A stretch of DNA of 64,000 nucleotides from Bacteroidota bacterium (GTDB taxonomy: Bacteria > Bacteroidota > Bacteroidia > M30B66), in contig JAIXYK010000027.1 in the NCBI GenBank assembly GCA_027490225.1, positions 1-64,000 on the forward strand, read 5' to 3'. Position numbers and translations under genes: made by a program. Each line of letters opens with the position of its first letter. Position 1 is the stretch's first letter. Positions 50,603 through 59,175 of the stretch are shown piece after piece. The notes under the pieces were generated by a model that was not told where the DNA came from, searched no databases, and was given only the letters and a program-made list of their open reading frames with translations.

Positions 50603-51577
50603 TTATTTTGAAAGAATGAACTTATTGATGTAAATATTCTTTGGTGTTGTTAATCTCACAAAGTAAACACCATCTATTAAATTTTCAATGTTTATCTGCT
50701 TTGCTTCATTTATAGAAATATCAGAAATTACTACCCTTCCAGCTGCATCTATTATATCAAGTGTTCCATTTTTTTCTTTTGGTAAATCAATGGTAATTGC
50801 ACCAATGCTCGGATTGGGATAAACTATTATTGCTCCATCATCAACAAGTGAATTTACACTGTTAATATAGCTTTCATAGGAAATATTATCTATACAAAAC
50901 TGCAAGGGTGTATTAATTCCAAAACCTCCAACATCTGAAGAAGCAAATGAGTATACAACACTATCGAAAGTTGCAAGTGGGTTTAAGTTTATTTCTTCCC
51001 AATCTAATTGTATGTAATCTTGAGAGTTGTCTTCAAATCTAAAATCGGCCAGGTAATGCACTACAGAATCGGTGCTACTTGGAATTCCTGCTCTGTAGCC
51101 TTTAAAAACAACATAGAAATAATCGGGGTCGTTTCCTGTTTCTCCACCAAATTTCTTTGCGAATCCATCTCCATCGCGCATGCTGTTGTAAGCATAAGTT
51201 CCATTGCTAATAGAGAGATTCAACATGAATGTTGGAAATCCATTTGATACTGCAGATTTAAAATAACCGTTACCTAATGCAACTGCATAATTTGAGGAAT
51301 TGTTCGCACCTTTTCCTGCTTTGCTTGCATATAGATTTCCGTAACCAGAAGTTATTGAGTCTGTTACATTAGAATATGCAAAGCCTCCTTCCCAATAGGA
51401 GAATTCTGAATTGTAGTTTGTTGGAAAATACAAACCCCCACTCTCAAAACCCGTAGCAGTTAAATCTGCTCCGTCCCAAAACGTATCAGGGGCAAGTGTC
51501 AATTCTTCGAAAGTTGCTGTTTGAGTAGCTCCAATAAAATGGATTGAAAGAAGTAAAAAGGTGAAAAAGTATCTCAT
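50603..51577 (-). CDS. DUF4465 protein with T9SS sorting domain (cobalamin locus)
   Basis: This 324-residue protein has a signal peptide (cleavage near GATQ) and a DUF4465 domain (about 20-240: ATFEELTLAPDTFWDG, YWEGGFAYSNVTD, DPDYFYVVFKGYRAG, FCIDNISYES). A type A T9SS sorting domain with IVYPNPSIGAITIDL follows, ending NIYINKFILSK. In Bacteroides, DUF4465-type proteins are encoded in corrinoid-uptake loci as surface lipoproteins and have been linked to B12 binding. Here the lipid anchor is replaced by T9SS sorting. The gene lies three bases downstream of the BtuB-like receptor. Confidence 0.85.
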   Translation of the reverse strand: MRYFFTFLLLSIHFIGATQTATFEELTLAPDTFWDGADLTATGFESGGLYFPTNYNSEFSYWEGGFAYSNVTDSITSGYGNLYASKAGKGANNSSNYAVALGNGYFKSAVSNGFPTFMLNLSISNGTYAYNSMRDGDGFAKKFGGETGNDPDYFYVVFKGYRAGIPSSTDSVVHYLADFRFEDNSQDYIQLDWEEINLNPLATFDSVVYSFASSDVGGFGINTPLQFCIDNISYESYINSVNSLVDDGAIIVYPNPSIGAITIDLPKEKNGTLDIIDAAGRVVISDISINEAKQINIENLIDGVYFVRLTTPKNIYINKFILSK

Positions 51578-51580
51578 GGT

Positions 51581-53434
51581 TTATTTTTTTGAAATTGTAA
51601 TGCGCAATCCTGTTTGAAACCAGCGTAATGGCATCGCGCGCCAAGCAATTACCTGATAAGTAGTGTTGAAAATATTATTGATATTGATAAAGAAATTTCC
51701 CGAAAAAGCTTTGTGATGTAAAGCTTTAGAAAGCTGAATGTTTGATACAAAATACCCTGGCAATGAAGTTATATTATCTGTTGTAATAAAACTGCTGCCT
51801 GTATAATGTGTTTGAAATGAAGCATCAATGCCTTTCCATTCTATACCTATGGTTTGGTTTGCAGATAAATTGGGGCTGTAAATCAATTGCATTTTGTTCT
51901 TTTCTGTTTCGCAATATTGTGCTTGAATACTTGCAAATAATCGAACTTTACGCATGTTTTTACTCCAATTGAATTGTATAGAAACACCTTTGCTTATTAC
52001 ATTGTCGATATTATGAGGCGACCAGTAATTATTACCAGGAACCCATTGAATCCAATCCTGTATATCATTGTAAAATCCAGTGATAATAAATTGCATTTTC
52101 TTAAATTCAATTACTCCAGAAATTTCCGAGCAGATTCCAGATTCCGATTTTAAATTTTCATTTCCTCCAGGAATCCAGTACAAATCATTTAATGTTGGAA
52201 TTCTATAGGTTTTGGCAACCTGCCCTTTTACTTGAAGTGTATTATTTACAATGTATTTGAACGAAAATGAAGGTGCAAACCCCAACAGTTTCCCATTCAA
52301 TTGTTCTTGTCTTGCCGATGCTAAAACATTCAATTTATTCTGAAAAAATAAACTTCTAATCGAAGCAAAAATTGCAGTTCGGGCTTGCGCATGCTGATGT
52401 CCAGCAAACCCATCTGCGCTTGCAAATATTCTTGTATCATTCAAGCCTATTTGAAATGTTGTTTGTTTTAAACGGTATGAAAAATCGGCATCTTGAATAT
52501 AAGTTTTGGAGCGATTGGTTGAGTGAATATTTGAAATTGAATCGTTGTATAAAATCGTTTCATCAAAAAAGCCACTCTTCATTTGAATTAAGAACCTTTC
52601 TGCCTCATATTTCCATTGGGCAGTAATTCTCAAGATATCGTCTTGTTGGGCCGCATTCGATGTTGGAACTGTCATTATTGGAGGAAGTTCCCTGTTCGAT
52701 TTTTGATACCAAGTGGCAATTTTAATTGATTGTTTTTTGCTTGGAAGAATATTCAATTCCTGCATCAATCCTCCAAATTTTACTTCGGCATTCAGTTGCT
52801 TCCTCACGGGACTTCCAAACTCAGTTGTATTTTGAAAGTTGAATCTATTACTTGATTGATATTGGAAAGCCTTAACGCTCAATGACCATAATTTCCTTGA
52901 AACACCTGCGCTAATTGCTGTCCTTTGCTGGTTCCAACTTCCCAACATTTGTTCAACCGAAACATGGTTTTCAATTTTTGAGGGTTGTAAAAAAATAGTT
53001 GCTCCGATGGCGCCGCTTCCCCAATTAGCAGCGTTGGCGCCTTCTTGAAGAGAAATTGATCCAAATAAAAATCCAGGTATCAGATTCAAATCTAATTGAC
53101 CATTCATGCCATTTTGTAGATTAAACCCATTCCATACAGTTGCGGTATGCGCTGCCCCTGTTCCTCTAAAACCAGGCGAAGCCAATGCTCCCGGGCTATA
53201 TTGTTTAATAAATCCTGCAGAGTTTCTTTGTAAAATATCAGAAGCTGTTAAAATAGATTGTTGAGGTTTTGATAAATCAATTTGGATGATTTGTAAACCT
53301 GGCTGAGTTTCCGGAATTCTATTGCTTTGAATTTCTATTTCTTTTATCAATAAAGTAGTATCTAAAAGCTGTTGCGCTTTTACATTTACCGACCAAATCA
53401 GTAAAAAAAACAGATATTTAATTTTGCACCTCAT
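51581..53434 (-). CDS. btuB: TonB-dependent cobalamin (BtuB-like) receptor
   Basis: This 617-residue outer-membrane receptor has a signal peptide (cleavage near VKAQ). A TonB-box-like segment and plug domain (about 35-160) contain TASDILQRNSAGFIKQYSPGALASPGFRGTGAAHTATVWNG and the LQEGANAANWGSGAIGATIFL end. About 450 residues of beta-barrel follow, ending in GLRITISKK. There is no carboxypeptidase-like N-terminal extension, so it resembles classical BtuB/FepA-size receptors rather than SusC. The upstream cobalamin riboswitch makes B12 or another corrinoid the likely ligand, and three surface-protein genes follow in the same operon. The symbol btuB is used in this functional sense. Confidence 0.88.
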   Translation of the reverse strand: MRCKIKYLFFLLIWSVNVKAQQLLDTTLLIKEIEIQSNRIPETQPGLQIIQIDLSKPQQSILTASDILQRNSAGFIKQYSPGALASPGFRGTGAAHTATVWNGFNLQNGMNGQLDLNLIPGFLFGSISLQEGANAANWGSGAIGATIFLQPSKIENHVSVEQMLGSWNQQRTAISAGVSRKLWSLSVKAFQYQSSNRFNFQNTTEFGSPVRKQLNAEVKFGGLMQELNILPSKKQSIKIATWYQKSNRELPPIMTVPTSNAAQQDDILRITAQWKYEAERFLIQMKSGFFDETILYNDSISNIHSTNRSKTYIQDADFSYRLKQTTFQIGLNDTRIFASADGFAGHQHAQARTAIFASIRSLFFQNKLNVLASARQEQLNGKLLGFAPSFSFKYIVNNTLQVKGQVAKTYRIPTLNDLYWIPGGNENLKSESGICSEISGVIEFKKMQFIITGFYNDIQDWIQWVPGNNYWSPHNIDNVISKGVSIQFNWSKNMRKVRLFASIQAQYCETEKNKMQLIYSPNLSANQTIGIEWKGIDASFQTHYTGSSFITTDNITSLPGYFVSNIQLSKALHHKAFSGNFFININNIFNTTYQVIAWRAMPLRWFQTGLRITISKK

Positions 53435-53532
53435 TTTCTGTGTGGTACATTCTTAAAAAAAGTAAAAAATAGGAAATGCTCCTTCAACAAGTGACGAGCT
53501 TTGAAAACCTATTCTCTGCCTTTCTTCCCGAA

Positions 53533-53718
53533 AGCACCGAATTAATATGCAGCTGGCAGGTCTTCTGACTCGCTCTAACTTAACACCTTCCCATCTTTAC
53601 AGACAGTGGTTTTTTTGTTAAGTCTCTTTTAAGAGCTCACAGCAGCGGGAACTGTCTCGGATTCGCACCGAATTCCCTTTTAATTGTAGTTGTAAAGGCT
53701 ACAAACCAAATGCGGTGC
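53533..53718 (-). promoter_or_regulatory. Cobalamin (B12) riboswitch
   Basis: Read on the minus strand, the leader contains the conserved cobalamin aptamer elements in order: GGGAATTCGGTGCGAATCCG, GACAGTTCCCGCTGCTGTGA, CCACTG, GGGAAGG, and the B12 box AGTCAGAAGACCTGCC. GCACCG at the 5' end (53713-53718 region) can pair with CGGTGC at 53533-53538 as the closing P1 stem. It lies 98 bases upstream of the BtuB-like receptor. Binding of adenosyl- or other cobalamin should lower expression of the whole downstream operon. The remaining bases of the 53435-53859 gap show no gene. Confidence 0.95.
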
Positions 53719-53832
53719 AAACTTAAACAAATTATTTGTGATTCATCAACTTAACAATTTTAAATGGTTTGTTAAAAATTGATTATTTGACCTTTTTACC
53801 CGAAAATCATAAAATATGTAACGCAATCTCCT

Positions 53833-53840
53833 TAACATTG
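53833..53840 (+). promoter_or_regulatory. Candidate -7 promoter element TAACATTG
   Basis: It matches TAnnTTTG in seven of eight positions, is followed by C, and lies 19 bases before the M16 gene start. No clear -33 box is present. Confidence 0.35.
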
Positions 53841-53859
53841 CAAAAAATTTCATTTTCTT

Positions 53860-56694
53860 ATGATGTTAAAACAAATTGTAGGTGCAGCATTTTTGCTTTT
53901 TGCAAGTGGAAATATTGTTAATGCTCAGGCCAGATTAATTGAAAAAGTTGTAAAAAAAGGCGACGAAATAGTTATTCCTTATGAGAAACACGTTTTGCCA
54001 AACGGCTTAAAAGTTTTAATTCACGTTGATAAAAGTGACCCAATCGTACACGTAGATGTGACTTACCACGTTGGTTCTGCTCGTGAAGAATTAGGCCGTT
54101 CTGGTTTTGCACATTTCTTCGAACACATGATGTTTCAAGGTTCAGATAATGTGGGCGATGAGCAGCACTTCAAAATTATTTCTGAAGCAGGAGGAACATT
54201 AAATGGTACTACAAATTTAGACCGTACAAATTACTTTGAAACGCTTCCAAGCAACCAGTTAGAAACTGCACTTTGGTTAGAATCAGATAGAATGGGCTTT
54301 CTGTTAAATGCAGTAACACAGCAGAAATTTGAAATTCAACGCGCTACAGTGAAAAACGAACGAGGTCAGAATTACGACAATCGTCCTTACGGCTTGGTAA
54401 ACGAAAAAACTTACGAAGCTTTATATCCTTTTGGTCACCCTTATTCATGGCCAACAATCGGTTATTTAAAGGATTTAGATCGCGTTACAGTGGAAGATTT
54501 AAAACGTTTCTTCTTGCGTTGGTATGGTCCTAATAATGCTGTTTTAACTGTTTCCGGTGATGTTGATCCTGAACAAGTGTTGAAATTGGCGAACAAATAT
54601 TTTGGCAGCATTCCCCGCGGACCAGAAGTAAAGGCAATGCCTAAAATGCCAACTGTGTTAACAGCCGATAGATACATTTCATATGAAGACAATATTCGTT
54701 TCCCAATGCTTCAGTTTACGTATCCAACGGTTGAAGGCGGAAATCCTGACGAATTGCCGTTAGATTTATTAAGCGAAATTATTGGAGGTGATAACAATTC
54801 AATTTTATATCAAACTTTTGTTAAAACTGATGTGGCTTTGCAAGCAAGAGCTTACAATCCTGCAACTGAATTGGCTGGTTCTTTCGTAATCAATGTGTTA
54901 CCTTATCCAGGGAAAACATTAGCAGAAATGGATAAACTAATCAGAGATGCTATTGCAACTTTCGAAACTAGAGGAGTTACAGACGATGACATTACTAAAT
55001 TTAAAAATTCACGCGAAGCATCTCTTATTGAAGGCCTAGAAAGTGTTTCTGGTAAAGCTTCTAAATTGGCATTTAACGAAACGTTTTATGGAAATCCAAA
55101 TTTCATAAAAGAAGAAATTAGCAGGTTAAATGCATTGAAAAAAGAAGATGTAATCCGTGTTTATAACCAATATATTAAAGGTAAATTTGCAGTAGTTTTA
55201 AGTGTTGTACCAAAAGGTCAATCGGCAATTATTGCAAAAATTGACAACATTGCCCCTAAGAAATCTAGCGATACCGAAGGTGTTGAAGGTGCCGAATATA
55301 AAAACCTTTCTTACAACAAGGCAAAAGATACATTCGACAGAAGCAAACAACCCGCTCCTGGTCCAAATCCAGTAGTTAAATTACCAGCATACTACCAAGA
55401 AAAATTCCCTAATGGAACTAAAGTTATCGGTACAGTAGATAACGATTTACCGATCGTTTCAATTTTAATTTCTTTTCCAGCAGGTCACGTTGTAGAAAGT
55501 TTAAACCAATCTGGAATTGCTAATTTATTGAGCGATATGCTCAACGAATCTTCTCAGAAATATACAACCGAGGAAATTACCAATGAATTAGGAAAACTTG
55601 GTTCGGATATTTCTTTTGGAACTGACGATGAGAATATCACTGTAAATGTGTTTTCTCTAAAGAAAAACCTCGATGCGACTTTAAAATTATTAGAAGAAAG
55701 ATTATTTCGTCCGCGCTTCGATACTACAGAATTCGCAACGGCTCAATCTCAAAATCTTGCTTCCATTTCTAATAATGCAACCCGCGCAACAGCTATTGCT
55801 GGCAATGTTTATGGGAAATTATTATTCGGTCAGCATATCTTCTCTACACCTGTAATTGGTACGAAAGAAAGCGTTGAGAAAATTACAAACGAAGATGTGA
55901 AAGCATTTTACAAAAAGCACATCGTTCCTTCAAAAGCGCAGATTGTTATTGTTGGTCAAGTAGAACAAGCTGAAATTCTTGGAAAACTTGGTTTCTTAAA
56001 AACATGGACAGGTACCGCTCCTGAAAATGCTGTGCTTCCTGCATTCCCAGCAATTGATAAAACTAAAATTTACTTTGTAAATAAAGACAAAGCCCCACAA
56101 TCTGAAATCAGAATTGGCTACATGTCTTTACCATACGATGCAGATGGCGAATATTACCGCGCAGGAATCATGAATTACCAATTAGGTGGAAACTTTAACA
56201 GCCGTATCAACCTTACTTTAAGAGAAAAGAAAGGCTACACGTATGGCGCGCGTTCTGGTTTTAATGGAACAAAATTCCCTGGCCCATACACTGCATCTGC
56301 TGGTGTAAAAGCTGAAAAAACGGATAGCTCTTTAATGGATTTCTTCTCCGAAATGGCAACATACCGTGCAGGTGGAATAACGCCCGAAGAATTGAGCTTT
56401 ACTAAGTCTTCACTTGGTCAGCGTGATGCCCTAAAATACGAAACACCTTTCCAAAAAGCTTCATTCCTTTCTCGCATCTTGACCTACAACTTAGATAAAG
56501 ATTTCATTTCTCGCCAGAATGCTATTTTACAAGGTATCACCAAAAACGACATCGATGGTCTTGCTAAGCGATATCTTCCATTAGAAAAAATGATAGTAGT
56601 AGTGGTTGGTGACAAGAATCAAAACCTGGAACCAGTTAAGAAATTAGGCTACGAAGTAGTAGAATTAGATATAGATGGGAATCCAGTAAAGTAG
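53860..56694 (+). CDS. Secreted/periplasmic M16 peptidase, fused catalytic and non-catalytic domains
   Basis: This 944-residue protein has a signal peptide (cleavage near VNAQ). The N-terminal M16 half (about 35-480) has HFFEH at 85-89 with Glu88, and a downstream ligand Glu167 in KNERGQNYDNRPYG. The C-terminal half (about 505-940) lacks HxxEH but keeps LREKKGYTYGARSGF, the Arg/Tyr substrate-contact region. This is the two-domain PqqL/pitrilysin-like layout in which both halves enclose the substrate peptide. It is exported, unlike the split M16 pair at the window start, so it probably degrades peptides in the periplasm. Either of two adjacent ATG codons could be the start. A strong hairpin follows the gene. 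Confidence 0.93.
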   Translation: MMLKQIVGAAFLLFASGNIVNAQARLIEKVVKKGDEIVIPYEKHVLPNGLKVLIHVDKSDPIVHVDVTYHVGSAREELGRSGFAHFFEHMMFQGSDNVGDEQHFKIISEAGGTLNGTTNLDRTNYFETLPSNQLETALWLESDRMGFLLNAVTQQKFEIQRATVKNERGQNYDNRPYGLVNEKTYEALYPFGHPYSWPTIGYLKDLDRVTVEDLKRFFLRWYGPNNAVLTVSGDVDPEQVLKLANKYFGSIPRGPEVKAMPKMPTVLTADRYISYEDNIRFPMLQFTYPTVEGGNPDELPLDLLSEIIGGDNNSILYQTFVKTDVALQARAYNPATELAGSFVINVLPYPGKTLAEMDKLIRDAIATFETRGVTDDDITKFKNSREASLIEGLESVSGKASKLAFNETFYGNPNFIKEEISRLNALKKEDVIRVYNQYIKGKFAVVLSVVPKGQSAIIAKIDNIAPKKSSDTEGVEGAEYKNLSYNKAKDTFDRSKQPAPGPNPVVKLPAYYQEKFPNGTKVIGTVDNDLPIVSILISFPAGHVVESLNQSGIANLLSDMLNESSQKYTTEEITNELGKLGSDISFGTDDENITVNVFSLKKNLDATLKLLEERLFRPRFDTTEFATAQSQNLASISNNATRATAIAGNVYGKLLFGQHIFSTPVIGTKESVEKITNEDVKAFYKKHIVPSKAQIVIVGQVEQAEILGKLGFLKTWTGTAPENAVLPAFPAIDKTKIYFVNKDKAPQSEIRIGYMSLPYDADGEYYRAGIMNYQLGGNFNSRINLTLREKKGYTYGARSGFNGTKFPGPYTASAGVKAEKTDSSLMDFFSEMATYRAGGITPEELSFTKSSLGQRDALKYETPFQKASFLSRILTYNLDKDFISRQNAILQGITKNDIDGLAKRYLPLEKMIVVVVGDKNQNLEPVKKLGYEVVELDIDGNPVK

Positions 56695-56716
56695 TCGCGT
56701 AATTTATTCGCATAGT

Positions 56717-56765
56717 TTAAATCCGCCATTCAATGTTAATTTCTGGCATTGAATGGCGGATTTAA
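56717..56765 (+). terminator. Long hairpin terminator after the M16 gene
   Basis: A perfect 19-bp stem (TTAAATCCGCCATTCAATG with its complement at 56747-56765) with an 11-base loop starts 22 bases after the stop codon. The tail is A/T-rich (TTTTA) rather than a pure T run, so it may act partly by structure and could work in both directions for the convergent mpl gene. Confidence 0.8.
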
Positions 56766-56795
56766 TTTTATATACCAGTTATTAATCAATTTTTT

Positions 56796-56872
56796 GGGCG
56801 CCCGGGCGGGTGCTACGCGCTACACGGTAGCTTGCTTCGCCCCCTGGCGCAGCAGCAGTCTCCAAGGGGTGG
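56796..56872. repeat. G+C-rich structured island in convergent spacer
   Basis: This 77-base block is very G+C-rich in A+T-rich surroundings. It starts with GGGCGCCC (self-complementary) overlapping CCCGGG, followed by GGGCGGGTGCTACGCGCTAC and CTTCGCCCCCTGGCGC, which can form GGGCG/CGCCC hairpins. It follows a run of six T. It resembles, from memory, recurrent GGGCG...-type intergenic elements seen in many Bacteroidota genomes. No gene is encoded. Confidence 0.55.
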
Positions 56873-56895
56873 TATTATTGTTACCAACGAAATTT

Positions 56896-58257
56896 TCAAC
56901 TCAACCCAATAATCCCGGCCAATTCTTCAAATTTCAACCCATCAAAATTACCAGAACTCATCATCAGCAAATTGGCATTCTCCCAATTTTTGGCTTTTAA
57001 TTCTGAAATTATCTCGCTTGCATTGGTATACACGCGAAGGTTATTTCCGCCAAATGCAGCAGCCACTCTCGCAGGGTCAATGTCATTCAGTTTTTTATGT
57101 GCAACTGTATGCGGATTAAAATAAATAATAGCCTCGTCTGCCTGCGCCATCGAACTTGCATATTCATCTAGGAATGCATCATTCAAACTGCTAAACGTAT
57201 GCAATTCCATACATGCAATCAATTTGCGTTTCGGGAACTGCTCTTTTACTGCACTTGTAGTTGCTTTAAGTTTTGATGGTGAATGCGCAAAATCTTTGTA
57301 AATATTGGTCTGCGCATTTTTAAACACCAATTCCAATCGCTTGGCAGCACCAGAAAAGCTTTGAATAGCGGTAAAAAAATCAGCTTTTGAAACTCCCACT
57401 TTCAAACAAACCTGCAAAGCAGCATTGAGGTTTTGTAAGTTATGCTGACCAAAAATTTGTAAAGACGTTTTTCCAATATCAGAAACTAATGTTGTTTCAC
57501 CATTTATCACCTCCGAATCGTGCGCCCCATAAGGAATGTATTGAATATCTTTTCTGCCTTTTTGTGCTATTTTCTTCAATTCATCATCTCCTTCAAAATA
57601 AATCAAAGTTCCGTTTGGTTCTATTTTATCTGCAAAAATTTGAAACTGCTCCACATACATTTCAAATGTTGGAAACACGTTAATATGGTCCCAAGCTACG
57701 CCGCTCAACACAGCAATATGCGGGTGATACAAATGAAATTTAGGAACGCGCTCAATCGGAGAAGCCAAATATTCATCACCTTCTAACAAAATATATTTTG
57801 CATTTTCGGTAATGCGCACCATCGTATCAAAACCCTTCAATTGCGCCCCAACCAGATAATCACAATCAATGTTTACAGCATTCAACACATGTAAAATCAT
57901 GGCGGTGATACTGGTTTTACCATGACTTCCTCCAATTACTATTCGAGTTTTTTCCTTGCTCTGCTCATAAATGTAACCTGGATAAGAAAATACTTTTAAA
58001 CCAATTTCTTGTGCTTTTAGAAGTTCAGGATTGTCAATCCGTGCGTGCATTCCCAGAATTATTGCATCTATATCAGCAGTAATTTTCTCTGGAAACCAGC
58101 CTTCTGCTTTGGGCAATAATCCAGCATTTTGCAACCTTGTTTTAGATGGTTCTACTATTTCATCATCCGAACCTGTAACCAAATATCCTTTCTTGTGCAT
58201 CGCCAAAGCTAAATTGTGCATCGCACTTCCCCCAATTGCAATAAAATGAACACGCAT
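56896..58257 (-). CDS. mpl: UDP-N-acetylmuramate:tripeptide ligase-like Mur ligase (Mpl)
   Basis: This 453-residue Mur ligase family protein has an N-terminal Rossmann domain (VHFIAIGGSAMHNLALAMHKKGYLVTGSD), ATP-binding loop GGSHGKTS at 109-116, the central-domain LLEGDEYLASPIERVPKFHLYHPHIAVLSGVAWDHINVFPTF, and a C-terminal domain with DFAHSPSKLKATTSAV. The sequence fits Mpl, which reattaches the recovered L-Ala-gamma-D-Glu-diaminopimelate tripeptide to UDP-MurNAc in peptidoglycan recycling, better than MurC (shorter N-terminus and SHGKTS loop). It is divergent from the MBL gene and shares a 78-base promoter region that contains the palindrome TAAATTTA (58274-58281). Confidence 0.88.
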   Translation of the reverse strand: MRVHFIAIGGSAMHNLALAMHKKGYLVTGSDDEIVEPSKTRLQNAGLLPKAEGWFPEKITADIDAIILGMHARIDNPELLKAQEIGLKVFSYPGYIYEQSKEKTRIVIGGSHGKTSITAMILHVLNAVNIDCDYLVGAQLKGFDTMVRITENAKYILLEGDEYLASPIERVPKFHLYHPHIAVLSGVAWDHINVFPTFEMYVEQFQIFADKIEPNGTLIYFEGDDELKKIAQKGRKDIQYIPYGAHDSEVINGETTLVSDIGKTSLQIFGQHNLQNLNAALQVCLKVGVSKADFFTAIQSFSGAAKRLELVFKNAQTNIYKDFAHSPSKLKATTSAVKEQFPKRKLIACMELHTFSSLNDAFLDEYASSMAQADEAIIYFNPHTVAHKKLNDIDPARVAAAFGGNNLRVYTNASEIISELKAKNWENANLLMMSSGNFDGLKFEELAGIIGLS

Positions 58258-58335
58258 ATTCTAAATTTTCCGGTAAATTTAGCGGCTTGAATTATTCATT
58301 TTTCAACCGCTTCACCATTTTGCTAACAAACCACT

Positions 58336-59175
58336 ATGAAGTTACATACCATTAACACCGGACATTTTAAATTAGACGGAGGCGCTATGTTTGGCGTTGT
58401 TCCCAAATCTATGTGGAGCAAAGTTTATCCTGCCGACGATAATAACATGTGCTCATGGGCCATGCGTTGTTTATTAATTGAAGATGGCAAAAGACTCATG
58501 CTGATAGATACCGGAATGGGCAACAAACAAGAGCAAAAATTCTTTGCGCATTATTTTCTTCATGGAGATGATTCTTTGGATAAATCCCTTCAAAATCTCG
58601 GTTTTCACCGCGACGATATTACAGATGTATTTCTTACACATTTGCATTTCGACCATTGTGGTGGAGCCATCGAATACAACAATGAAAAATCAGGTTTTCG
58701 TCCTGCTTTTAAAAATGCAGTTTACTGGAGCAATCAAAAGCACTGGGAATGGGCTGTAAATCCTAATCCAAGAGAGAAAGCATCTTTTTTAAAAGAGAAC
58801 ATTTTGCCCATCCAAGAAAGTGGACAATTAAAATTCGTGGAAACAGAAACAATACCTTATCCTATTTCTATAGAATATGTTTTCGGACATACTGAAGCCA
58901 TGATGCTTCCGTTAATTCATATCAATAACCACAAAATATTATACGTTGCAGATTTACTCCCTTCGCCAGTGCACATTCCTTTGCCTTGGGTAATGGGCTA
59001 CGACATGCGACCACTGGAAACACTTATTGAAAAAGAACGCATTTTAAAACAATGCCTCGATCAAAACATTATACTTTATTTCGAACACGACAAATCAATA
59101 GAATGCGCTACCATCCAACAAACAGAAAAAGGAATTCGCTTAAAAGAAACGTTTTCGCTTTCGGAACTTTTCTGA
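58336..59175 (+). CDS. MBL-fold metallo-hydrolase
   Basis: This 279-residue metallo-beta-lactamase-fold protein has the metal motif HLHFDH (H102, H104, D106, H107). Further ligands are in VFGHTEAMMLPLI, in VADLLPSPVHIPLPW (Asp) and in ILYFEHDKSIEC (His). It has no signal peptide and is cytoplasmic. The family includes lactonases, RNases, glyoxalases and phosphoesterases; this compact form resembles quorum-quenching lactonase/hydrolase-type members, without firm substrate evidence. Its 3' end overlaps the WG-repeat gene in another frame by 73 bases. Confidence 0.87.
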   Translation: MKLHTINTGHFKLDGGAMFGVVPKSMWSKVYPADDNNMCSWAMRCLLIEDGKRLMLIDTGMGNKQEQKFFAHYFLHGDDSLDKSLQNLGFHRDDITDVFLTHLHFDHCGGAIEYNNEKSGFRPAFKNAVYWSNQKHWEWAVNPNPREKASFLKENILPIQESGQLKFVETETIPYPISIEYVFGHTEAMMLPLIHINNHKILYVADLLPSPVHIPLPWVMGYDMRPLETLIEKERILKQCLDQNIILYFEHDKSIECATIQQTEKGIRLKETFSLSELF

